Source: Velocimicrobium porci (GTDB lineage: Bacteria > Bacillota > Clostridia > Lachnospirales > Lachnospiraceae). Taken from it: DNA of 64,000 bases. The stretch is taken from NCBI RefSeq assembly GCF_009696045.1, contig NZ_VUMT01000006.1, positions 62,001 through 126,000 on the forward strand, given 5' to 3'. This document shows, one piece after another, positions 56,909-64,000 of the stretch (positions are counted from its first letter, which is position 1; every line of letters starts with the position of its first letter). A program made the translations under genes and the position numbers. The notes under the pieces were generated by a model. That model worked only from the letters and a program-made list of their open reading frames with translations, ran no database searches and was not told the origin of the DNA.

Positions 56909-58009
56909 ATGAAAAAATGGAAAAAGTTTCCGGTTTGGGCAAAAATATTATCTGTTACAGCTTTTATATTAGTAACAGCAGGAATATGTGTTGGATGTTA
57001 TGCAAACTATCTTTATGGAAAGATGAAGGTTGAAAACAAAGAAGATGTAAAACTGAAAGAAGAAAAGTTTGACAAGGATAAGGATAGTAAGAAATTAGAA
57101 GAAACGGATCCAAATGAGATAAAATGGAATAAAACCGGTGAAATCAAGAGCGATAAAGAGGTTGTAAATATTCTAATTGCAGGTGAAGAAGCAGTTCATG
57201 ATGACCGTGGAAGAACGGATGCTATCTTGATTGCTACTATGAATTTAAAGCAGAACTCATTGAAATTGACTTCAATATTGCGTGATACTTATGTACAGAT
57301 TCCAGGCTATAGTGATAATAAAATTAATGCTGCTTATCACAATGGTGGAATGCCACTGTTAGAAGAAACAATTGAGGAAAATTTTGATATTGAAATTGAT
57401 GGCTATATTTTAGTTGACTTTGATGGATTTGAATCAATTATTGATAAGCTTGGTGGAGTTTCAATTACGGTTTCTGCAGATGAAGCCAGTTATTTGAATC
57501 GTAAAAATTATATTACCGATTATCGCAATCGGAATTTATATGCAGGAACTATTAACATGAACGGTGATCAGGCATTGGGATATGCGAGAGTCCGTTATGT
57601 TGCAAATGGTGATCAGGCAGGAGATTTTGGACGTACACAAAGACATCGTATTTTATTAAGTGCTATATTTGCCCGTGTAAAGGATAAGAGTGCAACAGAA
57701 TTGTTAGAAATTTTACCGGATATGCTGTCGTTAGTTACAACTAATATTTCCAGAACACAGTGTGTCGAATATATTACTTTGATAACCGGTATGAATGTTC
57801 AGGAAATAGAAACATTTCGTCTGCCGATTGAGGATTCCTACCGATTGACAAGAATTCGTACGATGTCGGTTGTTCTTCCGGAAAATATGCAGGCAAATAT
57901 AGATGCACTTCATGATTTTGTATTTGGTGTTCAGGACATTGTAACACCAGAGTCAGATGCAGACAGCCAGAAAGAAGTTGGAAAGGAAGGTTCTCATGGA
58001 GAATTTTAA
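56909..58009 (+). CDS. LytR-CpsA-Psr (LCP) family glycopolymer ligase, first copy
   Basis: The 366-residue membrane-anchored enzyme has one N-terminal helix (~10-32) and an extracytoplasmic LCP domain. It has the family motifs NILIAGEEAVHDDRGRTDAILIATMN, LTSILRDTYVQIPG, INAAYHNGGMPLLEETIEENF and QALGYARVRYVANGDQAGDFGRTQRHR. The conserved arginines and aspartates bind the lipid diphosphate. LCP proteins attach teichoic acids or capsule to peptidoglycan. The start at 56909 follows AGGAG. Its last 14 bases overlap the Nudix gene. A paralogue is encoded at 60564-61772. Confidence 0.92.
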   Translation: MKKWKKFPVWAKILSVTAFILVTAGICVGCYANYLYGKMKVENKEDVKLKEEKFDKDKDSKKLEETDPNEIKWNKTGEIKSDKEVVNILIAGEEAVHDDRGRTDAILIATMNLKQNSLKLTSILRDTYVQIPGYSDNKINAAYHNGGMPLLEETIEENFDIEIDGYILVDFDGFESIIDKLGGVSITVSADEASYLNRKNYITDYRNRNLYAGTINMNGDQALGYARVRYVANGDQAGDFGRTQRHRILLSAIFARVKDKSATELLEILPDMLSLVTTNISRTQCVEYITLITGMNVQEIETFRLPIEDSYRLTRIRTMSVVLPENMQANIDALHDFVFGVQDIVTPESDADSQKEVGKEGSHGEF

Positions 58010-58529
58010 GCGTTTGAAAAGGGAATTAGTTCATAAAGGTGTAATTATTGATTACTATCAGGATTCAATTCAAGTTCCGAATGGAAATGTTGCAAAATGG
58101 GATTTTATACAGCATAAAGGGGCAGCAGCAATTGTTGCAGTTGGTGACGATGGAAGATTACTTATGGTTCGGCAGTATCGAAATGCAGTAGACAGGGATA
58201 CGCTGGAAATTCCTGCCGGTGGTTTGAACCCAGGTGAGGATAAAATGACTTGTGCGGCAAGAGAGTTAGAGGAGGAAACCGGTTATCGTCCAATGAAAAT
58301 AGAGCATTTGCTGGATATGTATACCACGGTCGCATTTTGCAATGAAAAGATAGGAATTTACTGCGGAACTGACCTTGTAAAGACAGAACAGCACTTGGAT
58401 GAAGATGAAGTTATTTCTCTGGAATGGTATACATTAGATGAATTAGTTGATTTCATTTTAAATGGAACGATTCAGGATGGTAAAACAATTGCGGCAATTC
58501 TTGCGTATAAGACAAAAATAGAACAATAG
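57996..58529 (+). CDS. Nudix hydrolase, ADP-ribose pyrophosphatase type
   Basis: The 177-residue protein has a complete Nudix box at residues 75-97 (G-x5-E-x7-REL-E-EE-T-G-Y). The N-terminal beta-rich region (VPNGNVAKWDFIQHKGAAAIVAV) resembles bacterial ADP-ribose pyrophosphatases that clear ADP-ribose. It starts at ATG 57996 behind AAAGGAAGG within the LCP gene and ends before a terminator. The link to the LCP protein is probably just operon packing. Confidence 0.92.
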   Translation: MENFKRLKRELVHKGVIIDYYQDSIQVPNGNVAKWDFIQHKGAAAIVAVGDDGRLLMVRQYRNAVDRDTLEIPAGGLNPGEDKMTCAARELEEETGYRPMKIEHLLDMYTTVAFCNEKIGIYCGTDLVKTEQHLDEDEVISLEWYTLDELVDFILNGTIQDGKTIAAILAYKTKIEQ

Positions 58530-58552
58530 GTATTTTTAAAATTTTTCCACTT

Positions 58553-58610
58553 AAAAGAACAAAAAATTATTGTAAAGTAAATTACTTTATGACAGTTTTT
58601 TGTTCTTTTT
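58553..58610 (+). terminator. Rho-independent terminator
   Basis: A 14-bp A/T-rich stem with GAAC/GTTC (58553-58566 with 58596-58609) encloses a second short stem (TAAAGT/ACTTTA) and ends in T. Confidence 0.75.
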
Positions 58611-58693
58611 GATATCAGGGAAAAGATTGACAAGTAGGAATCTTTTTTGTTTTTTTTTCATAACATGAATATTGGAAATACAAGGAGGATGTT

Positions 58694-59284
58694 ATGAAAA
58701 AAATAAATCATTTTTTAGATAAAGTCGGATTTTTGAAGTTTATTTTACTTTTATTTCTATTCGGTTTTTTTATCGGAGCGATAGGTGCCGTTATTTCAAA
58801 AAATTACTTTCATAGCGAAGTAAAATCGTTTTTTGAACAGGTTGTTTATAATTTGAGAATGTGTCAAATGGAATATGGGCAATTTTTAATTGAAGTACTA
58901 ATTAAGGAATTTAGTTCTTATTTTTTGCTCTTATTATTTTGCATTTCTATTTTAGGAATACCATATATCATATGGTATTTAATCTATAAGGGTGCATTAT
59001 GGGGATTTTTTGCGGGAAATGCGATTTTACAATTCGGAGCAAAAGGAATTGTAGTGGGACTTTTATATGGTTTCCCTCATTGGCTTCTTTTGATTCCGGT
59101 TATTGCAGCAACATTACATAAAGGATATTATATTAGCATAAACGGACCGAAAAAAAAGGCATTTACAGAACAAATACCATCCATTTTAATCCTAATGGTA
59201 ATTTTGTTATTAGGCTGTTTATTAGAAGCCTTTGTAAATGCCAGAATATTAAAATATATTTTATTGTGGTGCAGTGCAGAATAA
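58694..59284 (+). CDS. spoIIM: Stage II sporulation protein M (SpoIIM) family membrane protein
   Basis: The 196-residue polytopic protein has four to five hydrophobic segments and fits the SpoIIM family: an N-terminal FLLFGFFIGAIGAV helix and the central LGIPYIIWYLIYKGALWGFFAGNAI and GLLYGFPHWLLLIPV motifs. In Bacillus SpoIIM, with SpoIID and SpoIIP, thins septal peptidoglycan for engulfment. A broader SpoIIM-like family exists outside sporulation, so the role is probable rather than certain. I found no convincing mother-cell promoter upstream. It converges with aroF with a single base between stop codons. Confidence 0.85.
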   Translation: MKKINHFLDKVGFLKFILLLFLFGFFIGAIGAVISKNYFHSEVKSFFEQVVYNLRMCQMEYGQFLIEVLIKEFSSYFLLLLFCISILGIPYIIWYLIYKGALWGFFAGNAILQFGAKGIVVGLLYGFPHWLLLIPVIAATLHKGYYISINGPKKKAFTEQIPSILILMVILLLGCLLEAFVNARILKYILLWCSAE

Positions 59285-59300
59285 ATTAGATATTATCTGC
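59276..59300. terminator. Weak hairpin across the spoIIM/aroF stop codons
   Basis: GCAGA-A-TAA (59276-59284) can pair with TTA-TCTGC (59293-59300). It covers both stop codons and might slow RNA polymerase from either side. There is no strong T-run. Confidence 0.3.
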
Positions 59301-60314
59301 AATCTTATAAAGAAGTACCTCTGTATCGTTCCAGCCAAGACATCCATCGGTGATAGATTTTCCATATATATGATCGTGTACGGATTGTTTTCCCTCTTCA
59401 ATATAACTTTCTATCATAATGCCTTTAACGAGATTTCGTATATCATCGTTAACTTTTCTGCTGTGCAGTACTTCTGAAACAATACGTGGCTGTTCGGAGT
59501 AGCATTTGTTTGAATTAGCATGATTCGCGTCAATAATGGTTGCAGGATAAGATAAATCTAACTCGTTATATTTTTCAAGAAGACGGATTAAATCTTCGTA
59601 ATGGTAGTTTGGAATTGCAACTCCACGTTTGTTTACAGCACCTCGAAGGATTGTATGGGCAAAAGGATTGCCGTCACTTTTTACTTCCCAGCCCCGATAT
59701 AGGAAAGTGTGTTTTCCTTGGGCAGCGATACAAGAGTTCATCATAACAGAAAAATCGCCACTTGTAGGATTTTTCATTCCGCATGGAATGTCAATTCCGC
59801 TGACAACCAACCGGTGTTGCTGATTTTCAACAGAACGGGCACCAATGGCTACATAGGAAAGCAAATCGTTTAGATAAGACCAATTTTCAGGATAAAGCAT
59901 TTCATCAGCAGAGAATAGATGGGTTTCTTTAATTGCTCTTAAATGAAGTTTGCGGATTGCAATCAGACCTTCAAATAAATCAGGCTTTTTTTCAGGGTCT
60001 GGCTGATGAACCATACCTTTGTAGCCTTCTCCGGTTGTTCTGGGTTTGTTTGTGTAAATACGTGGAATAATAAGCAGCTTATCTGCAACCTTTTCCTGTA
60101 TAACTGCAAGTCGATTGATATAATCACAAACAGAATCTTCATGGTCTGCAGAGCAGGGACCAATAATAACTAAAAATTTATCCGATTCACCGGTAAATAC
60201 TTTTTTGATTTCTAAATCTCTTTTTTCTTTTAATTTTTTATGTTTTTCTGGTAAAGGGTATTGGGAGATCAATTCTTCCGGTGACATTGCTTCTCTTAAA
60301 AAATGTAAACTCAT
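59286..60314 (-). CDS. aroF: 3-deoxy-7-phosphoheptulonate synthase (DAHP synthase, type I)
   Basis: The 342-residue enzyme joins PEP and erythrose-4-phosphate to open the shikimate pathway. It follows the E. coli AroF/G/H pattern: LLIIPRIYTNKPRTTGEGYKG (~74-95), GARSVENQQHR and GMKNPTSGDFSVMMNS, with DANHANSNK near 265. The isozyme type cannot be told from sequence, so the symbol is generic. The start at 60314 follows GGAG; a longer frame from 60374 would begin within the -35 of the promoter. It is alone on its strand. Confidence 0.93.
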   Translation of the reverse strand: MSLHFLREAMSPEELISQYPLPEKHKKLKEKRDLEIKKVFTGESDKFLVIIGPCSADHEDSVCDYINRLAVIQEKVADKLLIIPRIYTNKPRTTGEGYKGMVHQPDPEKKPDLFEGLIAIRKLHLRAIKETHLFSADEMLYPENWSYLNDLLSYVAIGARSVENQQHRLVVSGIDIPCGMKNPTSGDFSVMMNSCIAAQGKHTFLYRGWEVKSDGNPFAHTILRGAVNKRGVAIPNYHYEDLIRLLEKYNELDLSYPATIIDANHANSNKCYSEQPRIVSEVLHSRKVNDDIRNLVKGIMIESYIEEGKQSVHDHIYGKSITDGCLGWNDTEVLLYKIADNI

Positions 60315-60345
60315 AATATGTAAACTCCTTATTTTAACTGCTCTT

Positions 60346-60374
60346 ATTCTATACTGAAAATTTGACCCTGTCAA
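60346..60374 (-). promoter_or_regulatory. Sigma-A promoter of the DAHP synthase gene
   Basis: On the minus strand: a perfect TTGACA (60374-60369), a 17-base spacer and TAGAAT (60351-60346). Confidence 0.8.
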
Positions 60375-60491
60375 ATGGTTTCAACGTGTTCGGTTGCTTA
60401 AGGTCATCATTTTGAATAAAAGTTTTACAAAAAAATTGTGATTTTGAACAAAGTGTTACAAAATTTTTAAAAAATTTAAGAAAAATGACAA

Positions 60492-60520
60492 TTGACTAAT
60501 GTTCATAATGATGGTAAAGT
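60492..60520 (+). promoter_or_regulatory. Sigma-A promoter of the second LCP gene
   Basis: TTGACT (60492-60497), a 17-base spacer and TAAAGT (60515-60520), ~44 bases before the start codon. Confidence 0.65.
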
Positions 60521-60563
60521 GTTTAAGTATTATTTGGTCTGCTTATGAAAAGAGGATGAATGA

Positions 60564-61772
60564 ATGAGCCAATATGATAAGAATAATTTTCAGACGGATA
60601 ATTTGTTAAAGGAGATTAATGATAATCTTGGAAGACAGATTGCAAATGAGCTGGACAAAGAAAATCAAAGCGAAGAAACGACTATGGAGGTATTAGATTC
60701 AAAAAAGAAGAAATGGTCTAAGAAAAAAATTGCAGGAACCGTAGCCGGTGTGTTTGTTGCTATGATTCTTTGTGTTGCACTGGCAGGAAATTATTTTATG
60801 AATCGAATCAATTATGAGAGCGATTCTGATGTAAAAGCGAAAGTAGATAAAGATGGTGTTGCCATTGACTGGGACGCAAGTAATGCAAATGATGTAGTTC
60901 CATGTAATGATAAAGTTGTTAATATTTTACTAATTGGAGAAGAGAAGATTCATGATACGACGCGTGGTCGCTCGGATTCTATTATGGTAGCGACAATTAA
61001 TCAAGAAACAAAGAAGTTAATCTTAACTTCCTTTATGAGAGATTGTTACGTAATGATACCTGGTTATAAAGAAGGAAAGTTAAATACGTCTTATAATGTA
61101 GGAGGAGGTCCTTTGCTTTTAAATACAATTGAGCAAAACTTCCAGATTCACATTGATGGCTATGTTAGAGTTGATTTTGAAGCTTTTGAAACAATTGTCG
61201 ATAAGTTAGGCGGTGTTGAAATAGAATTAACGGATAATGAAGCCAGATATTTAAATCGAACAAACTATATATCAGACCCAAATAATCGAAATGTAGTAGC
61301 AGGTGTACAGACTTTAAATGGTAATCAGGCATTGGGTTATACTCGTGTACGAAAGGTTGCAGGTATTAATGGAGAACATGATGATTTTGCAAGAACAAAT
61401 CGTCAGAGAATTGTATTAAATGCAATTTTTGAGAAATATAAGTCGAAAGGTCTTGTGGAATTAGTTGGAATTGCCAACGATTTATTACCGTATATTACAA
61501 CAAATATAAGCAAGACTGATCTTTTAAGCTATCTTGCTACTGTAGTTTCCCTTGGCACAACAAAATTGGACACATTTCGTGTTCCTATGAATAATTGTTA
61601 TCATGGAGAGAAGAATAGTGCCGGTGATGTACTGATTGTAGATTACCCAACCGTCAACCAGGCTTTACAGGAAGAGTTATATGGTACCGTGAGTGCTAGT
61701 ACAACAACAGATTCAAATAGTACAGCAGATACTGCTACTGGAAATTCTGGTGTGCAAAATGGAAGCAATTGA
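60564..61772 (+). CDS. LytR-CpsA-Psr (LCP) family glycopolymer ligase, second copy
   Basis: The 402-residue protein has a longer cytoplasmic N-terminus (~1-55, charged) than its paralogue at 56909-58009, one membrane helix (~57-77) and an LCP domain. The same motifs occur: NILLIGEEKIHDTTRGRSDSIMVATIN, LTSFMRDCYVMIPGYKEGK, LNTSYNVGGGPLLLNTIE and QALGYTRVRKVAG with FARTNRQR. A Ser/Thr-rich low-complexity tail ends the protein. It has its own promoter and terminator. The two copies may load different glycopolymers. Confidence 0.92.
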   Translation: MSQYDKNNFQTDNLLKEINDNLGRQIANELDKENQSEETTMEVLDSKKKKWSKKKIAGTVAGVFVAMILCVALAGNYFMNRINYESDSDVKAKVDKDGVAIDWDASNANDVVPCNDKVVNILLIGEEKIHDTTRGRSDSIMVATINQETKKLILTSFMRDCYVMIPGYKEGKLNTSYNVGGGPLLLNTIEQNFQIHIDGYVRVDFEAFETIVDKLGGVEIELTDNEARYLNRTNYISDPNNRNVVAGVQTLNGNQALGYTRVRKVAGINGEHDDFARTNRQRIVLNAIFEKYKSKGLVELVGIANDLLPYITTNISKTDLLSYLATVVSLGTTKLDTFRVPMNNCYHGEKNSAGDVLIVDYPTVNQALQEELYGTVSASTTTDSNSTADTATGNSGVQNGSN

Positions 61773-61790
61773 TAAGTTTCGTAAGAAATG

Positions 61791-61838
61791 AAAAAGACAA
61801 GTATCTTAGAAAATAAGGACAGATGCTTGCCTTTTTTT
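61791..61838 (+). terminator. Rho-independent terminator
   Basis: An imperfect stem (AAAAAGACAAGTATCT with AGATGCTTGCCTTTTT) ends in a run of seven T. Confidence 0.75.
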
Positions 61839-61867
61839 TAATTCATAGGAAGTTACGTCCTATGAAT
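61839..61867 (+). other. Perfect 11-bp inverted repeat after the terminator
   Basis: AATTCATAGGA (61839-61849) and TCCTATGAATT (61857-61867) with a 7-base loop. A second T-looped hairpin (TCTGTA/TACAGA) follows near 61878-61896. They may be an operator or leader structure for the next gene. Confidence 0.5.
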
Positions 61868-61967
61868 TAAAAAGCCCTCTGTATTTTTTTACAGAATAAG
61901 AAGCGTAGAATCTTTTTTTAGATTGAATAAAATACCAATAAGGATTGAAAAAGAAAGGGGAAAGAAA

Positions 61968-61994
61968 TTGGCAGTATTGCAGGCCGGCTTGTGA
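61968..61994 (+). CDS. Candidate 8-codon upstream frame coupled to the next gene
   Basis: AAAGGGGAAAG at 61955-61964 is a good ribosome binding site for a TTG at 61968, which opens a frame of eight codons ending TGA 61992-61994. The ATG of the following gene is one base further on. This may deliver ribosomes to that ATG, which has no site of its own. Confidence 0.35.
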   Translation: MAVLQAGL

Positions 61995-61995
61995 T

Positions 61996-62352
61996 ATGAA
62001 TAGGAATAGAATGGGAAAACGAGGTTGTATTTATAAGTATTTTATTTTAATATTATGCTTCTGTGTATTTATAAAGTGGATTCTTCCATATACTCGATTC
62101 GGTTATTATAGTCCGGTGTATGAAGATATGTTTTGTCGTCTTAATAAAACACAGCTTGTAATGAAGGCTGGTGAAAGAAAAAAAATCAGAGTGATTGGAG
62201 TGAATCAAAGGGCTGTATTTTTTAGCACGGATTTCAAGGTTGCCGAAGTGGATTTTGGAGGAAACGTATATGCACATAAAAATGGTACTGCAATTATTGT
62301 TGTTAAAACCAATACAAAGCAATTAAAATGTAAAGTAAAAGTGGTTTCTTGA
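61996..62352 (+). CDS. Small membrane-anchored Big2-like protein
   Basis: The 118-residue product has a basic N-terminus, one hydrophobic helix (~14-30) and a single Ig-like domain (~50-118). The domain shows the Big_2 pattern: LVMKAGERKKIRVIG, then STDFKVAEVDFGGNVYAHKNGTAIIVVKT. Big2-like domains serve in adhesion or as surface modules. The start is uncertain. ATG 61996 lacks a ribosome binding site, ATG 62011 is possible and the frame extends upstream to a TTG at 61945. It lies between an LCP gene and a carboxypeptidase gene, so it is probably surface-exposed. Confidence 0.7.
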   Translation: MNRNRMGKRGCIYKYFILILCFCVFIKWILPYTRFGYYSPVYEDMFCRLNKTQLVMKAGERKKIRVIGVNQRAVFFSTDFKVAEVDFGGNVYAHKNGTAIIVVKTNTKQLKCKVKVVS

Positions 62353-62460
62353 ATAAATATGTTACTTGGAGGATTATTTAATAAGAATGGATTTCATTTG
62401 TCATATTGTATATAATAAAGATAATATAATAGAAATAACATCTTTCATCTGGAGAGTCAA

Positions 62461-63681
62461 ATGAAACGGACAAAATGGTTTTCGAAACGGCAGATAAGCA
62501 GTTTGTTAGTAATAGTACTTACGATTTCTTCCATAGGGATGCATCCGGTTACAGTAAGAGCAGAGGGAGAGGTTGAGCTTGAATCTCCATCGGCTGTGTT
62601 AATGGAAGCTTCTACAGGCAAAATTATATACAATAAAGAAGGCGATAAGGAAAAACCACTTGCCAGTGTGACAAAGATAATGACAATGCTTTTAATATTT
62701 GAAGCGATTGAGGCGGGAAAGTTAAAATTAGAGGATAAAGTAAGCGTAAGCGAGCATGCTGCTTCCATGGGAGGTTCTCAAGTATTTTTAGAGCCGGGAG
62801 AAACACAGGACGTAAATACAATGTTAAAGTGTATTAGCATAGCAAGTGCAAATGATGCGAGCGTTGCAATGGCTGAAAAAGTAGCGGGTTCAGAAGAAGA
62901 ATTTGTAAAGCGAATGAATAAGAAAGCAAAGCAATTGGGAATGAAACATACCCATTTTTTGAATTGCTGTGGTTTAGATGATGATATTGAGTCGGGACAT
63001 TATTCAACTGCTCATGATATTGCAATTATGTCCAGAGAGCTGATTTCAAGATTTCCACAAGTAAGTGATTATGCAACAGTCTGGATGGATACGATTACAC
63101 ATGTAACAAGAAAGGGAGAGAGCGAATTCGGTCTGACAAATACAAACAAGTTAATTCGGACATATGATGGAATTACAGGTTTAAAAACAGGAAGTACAAG
63201 TAAAGCAAAATTTTGTTTGTCTGCAACTGCAAGCAGAAATGGAATGGATATGATTGCTGTTATTATGGCAGCACCGAATCCTAAAACTAGATTTTCAGAG
63301 GCAGCAAAGCTATTAGATTATGGATTTGCAAATTGTTCTCTCTATAAAGAGAAAAAGAACGCTTTGAAAATAAAATCAGTTCCAGTTGAAAAAGGAACAA
63401 CGGAAATGACAGAAGTTTACATTGAAAAGCCATTTTCCTATGTCTGTATTATGGGAGAGGATAAATCATCAATTAAAAAGAATGTTGTAATAAAAAAGAA
63501 GATTGTTGCCCCAGTGAAAAAAGGAGATAAAATTGGAGAAATCCAGTATAAAATGAAAGGAAAACCAATCGGAATTGTTCCTATTTTCGCTAAAAATAAC
63601 GTAAAAAAAGCAAAATATAAAGATTATCTGATGCGAGTAACAAAAGAATTTTTTATGAAGGAAGACAAAGGTAAGGAGTAA
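62461..63681 (+). CDS. D-alanyl-D-alanine carboxypeptidase (DacF-like, S11)
   Basis: The 406-residue low-molecular-weight penicillin-binding protein trims the terminal D-Ala of peptidoglycan stems. It has a signal peptide (~1-34, cleavage near VRA/EGE), Ser69-x-x-Lys72 in ASVTKIM, Ser129-Ala-Asn131 and Lys242-Thr-Gly244. A C-terminal beta domain (~300-395) resembles that of PBP5/DacF, with a basic tail that could lie on the membrane. It starts behind GGAGAG. DacF is a forespore protein in Bacillus; DacA-like vegetative members look alike, so I give no symbol. The metallophosphoesterase gene follows by nine bases. Confidence 0.93.
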   Translation: MKRTKWFSKRQISSLLVIVLTISSIGMHPVTVRAEGEVELESPSAVLMEASTGKIIYNKEGDKEKPLASVTKIMTMLLIFEAIEAGKLKLEDKVSVSEHAASMGGSQVFLEPGETQDVNTMLKCISIASANDASVAMAEKVAGSEEEFVKRMNKKAKQLGMKHTHFLNCCGLDDDIESGHYSTAHDIAIMSRELISRFPQVSDYATVWMDTITHVTRKGESEFGLTNTNKLIRTYDGITGLKTGSTSKAKFCLSATASRNGMDMIAVIMAAPNPKTRFSEAAKLLDYGFANCSLYKEKKNALKIKSVPVEKGTTEMTEVYIEKPFSYVCIMGEDKSSIKKNVVIKKKIVAPVKKGDKIGEIQYKMKGKPIGIVPIFAKNNVKKAKYKDYLMRVTKEFFMKEDKGKE

Positions 63682-63690
63682 TGAACTACA

Positions 63691-64000
63691 ATGAGAAAAA
63701 TAAAATTGGAACCATATAGCATTTATTCTGAAAAAATTCCTAAAAGTTTTGATGGATGTAAAATAGCATTTCTAACTGATTTACATAATAATCTTTATGG
63801 AGAAAAAAATCAGTATTTAATTGAGAAAATAAATAGCATGAATCCGGATTATATTATGATAACCGGTGACATGATAGTTGGAAGCAAAGATTGTGATACC
63901 AAAGTTGCAATGGAATTATTGGAACGGCTGGCAAAAGAATGGAAGGTTTTTTATAGTCTAGGTAATCACGAGCAAAAAATTCAACAATATCCGGAAACTC
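63691..64000 (+). CDS. Calcineurin-like metallophosphoesterase, YkuE type (C-terminus cut off)
   Basis: I read this frame directly from ATG 63691; it continues past the right edge (103 residues visible). The di-metal motifs are present: Asp30-x-His32 in FLTDLHNN, Gly59-Asp60 in ITGDMIVG and GNHE at 91-94. The YkuE-type arrangement places these enzymes near the membrane, with proposed roles in UDP-sugar or lipid hydrolysis. AAGGAG is 12 bases upstream, slightly far. Confidence 0.85.
   Translation, partial: MRKIKLEPYSIYSEKIPKSFDGCKIAFLTDLHNNLYGEKNQYLIEKINSMNPDYIMITGDMIVGSKDCDTKVAMELLERLAKEWKVFYSLGNHEQKIQQYPET

Noticed and set aside
58655-58693. Sigma-E-like promoter before spoIIM
   Set aside because: The best -10 like sequence overlaps the ribosome binding site, which would leave the mRNA without it.
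60315-60374. Longer N-terminus for DAHP synthase
   Set aside because: It overlaps a TTGACA-N17-TAGAAT promoter, so it is not in the mRNA.
60380-60400. Possible second LexA box (CGAAC/CGTT) upstream of the DAHP synthase gene
   Set aside because: The half-sites do not have the required GAAC-N4-GTTC spacing.
1-64000. CRISPR arrays, tRNA or rRNA genes, prophage and known antiphage modules
   Set aside because: I looked for regular repeats, CCA-ended cloverleaf sequences, phage structural genes and defence nuclease or reverse transcriptase motifs and found none apart from the tnpB relic.

Overview
The window is a 64-kb stretch of AT-rich (roughly one-third GC by eye) Firmicutes chromosome, most probably from an anaerobic Lachnospiraceae/Clostridia species. 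The reasons are strong AGGAGG-type ribosome binding sites, TTGACA/TATAAT and extended TGnTATAAT promoters, a Gram-positive LexA box before recA, RNase Y, RNase III, TepA, a stand-alone S1-repeat protein next to IspH, sporulation-type proteins (SpoIIM, a GerMN lipoprotein, a DacF-like carboxypeptidase) and a chemotaxis methyltransferase with an MCP. No rRNA, tRNA, CRISPR array, prophage or antiphage island was found. Almost all of the DNA is ordinary, densely packed core genome.

Layout. 1-8.2 kb: a truncated MocR-type regulator, a Na/Pi symporter, divergent rpsO and pnp with structured leaders, an NSS transporter and TepA. 8.2-16.6 kb: a siroheme-type dehydrogenase, uppP, the DNA translocase FtsK/SpoIIIE, a large hybrid histidine kinase and a secreted DUF6612-like protein. 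16.7-27.7 kb: a YbhJ-type aconitase homologue, an AI-2E-family permease, a small amidase, mnmM, an unknown membrane protein, rimO-pgsA-cinA and a GerMN lipoprotein. 27.8-32.5 kb: an HI0933 flavoprotein, cmk, ispH, an S1 protein and cheR. 32.5-40.5 kb: plsX-acpP-rnc-smc-ftsY-ilvA from one clear promoter. 40.5-46.7 kb: an MCP, recA, an IS200/IS605-type tnpB relic, recX and rny. 46.7-53.7 kb: a palindrome-rich 178-bp element, a small zinc-finger membrane protein, polA-coaE, a large FtsA-like ATPase and a WalJ-like hydrolase. 53.7-64 kb: UPF0237-UPF0210, pepD, two LCP ligases, a Nudix hydrolase, spoIIM, DAHP synthase, a Big2-like protein, a D,D-carboxypeptidase and a truncated metallophosphoesterase.

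How the genes work together. The main themes are cell envelope building (uppP, plsX, acpP, pgsA, two LCPs, carboxypeptidase, amidase), chromosome handling and repair (ftsK, smc, recA, recX, polA), RNA maturation and decay (pnp, rnc, rny, rimO, mnmM) and biosynthesis (ispH, coaE, ilvA, aroF, siroheme).

The least ordinary sequence is between genes. A tnpB relic keeps its ends and 3' RNA-like region and splits recA from recX. A 178-bp nested-palindrome element follows rny. The leaders of pnp, rny and rnc all carry hairpins close to their translation signals. I saw no clearly new multi-gene system; the best leads are these non-coding structures and a few proteins of unknown role.
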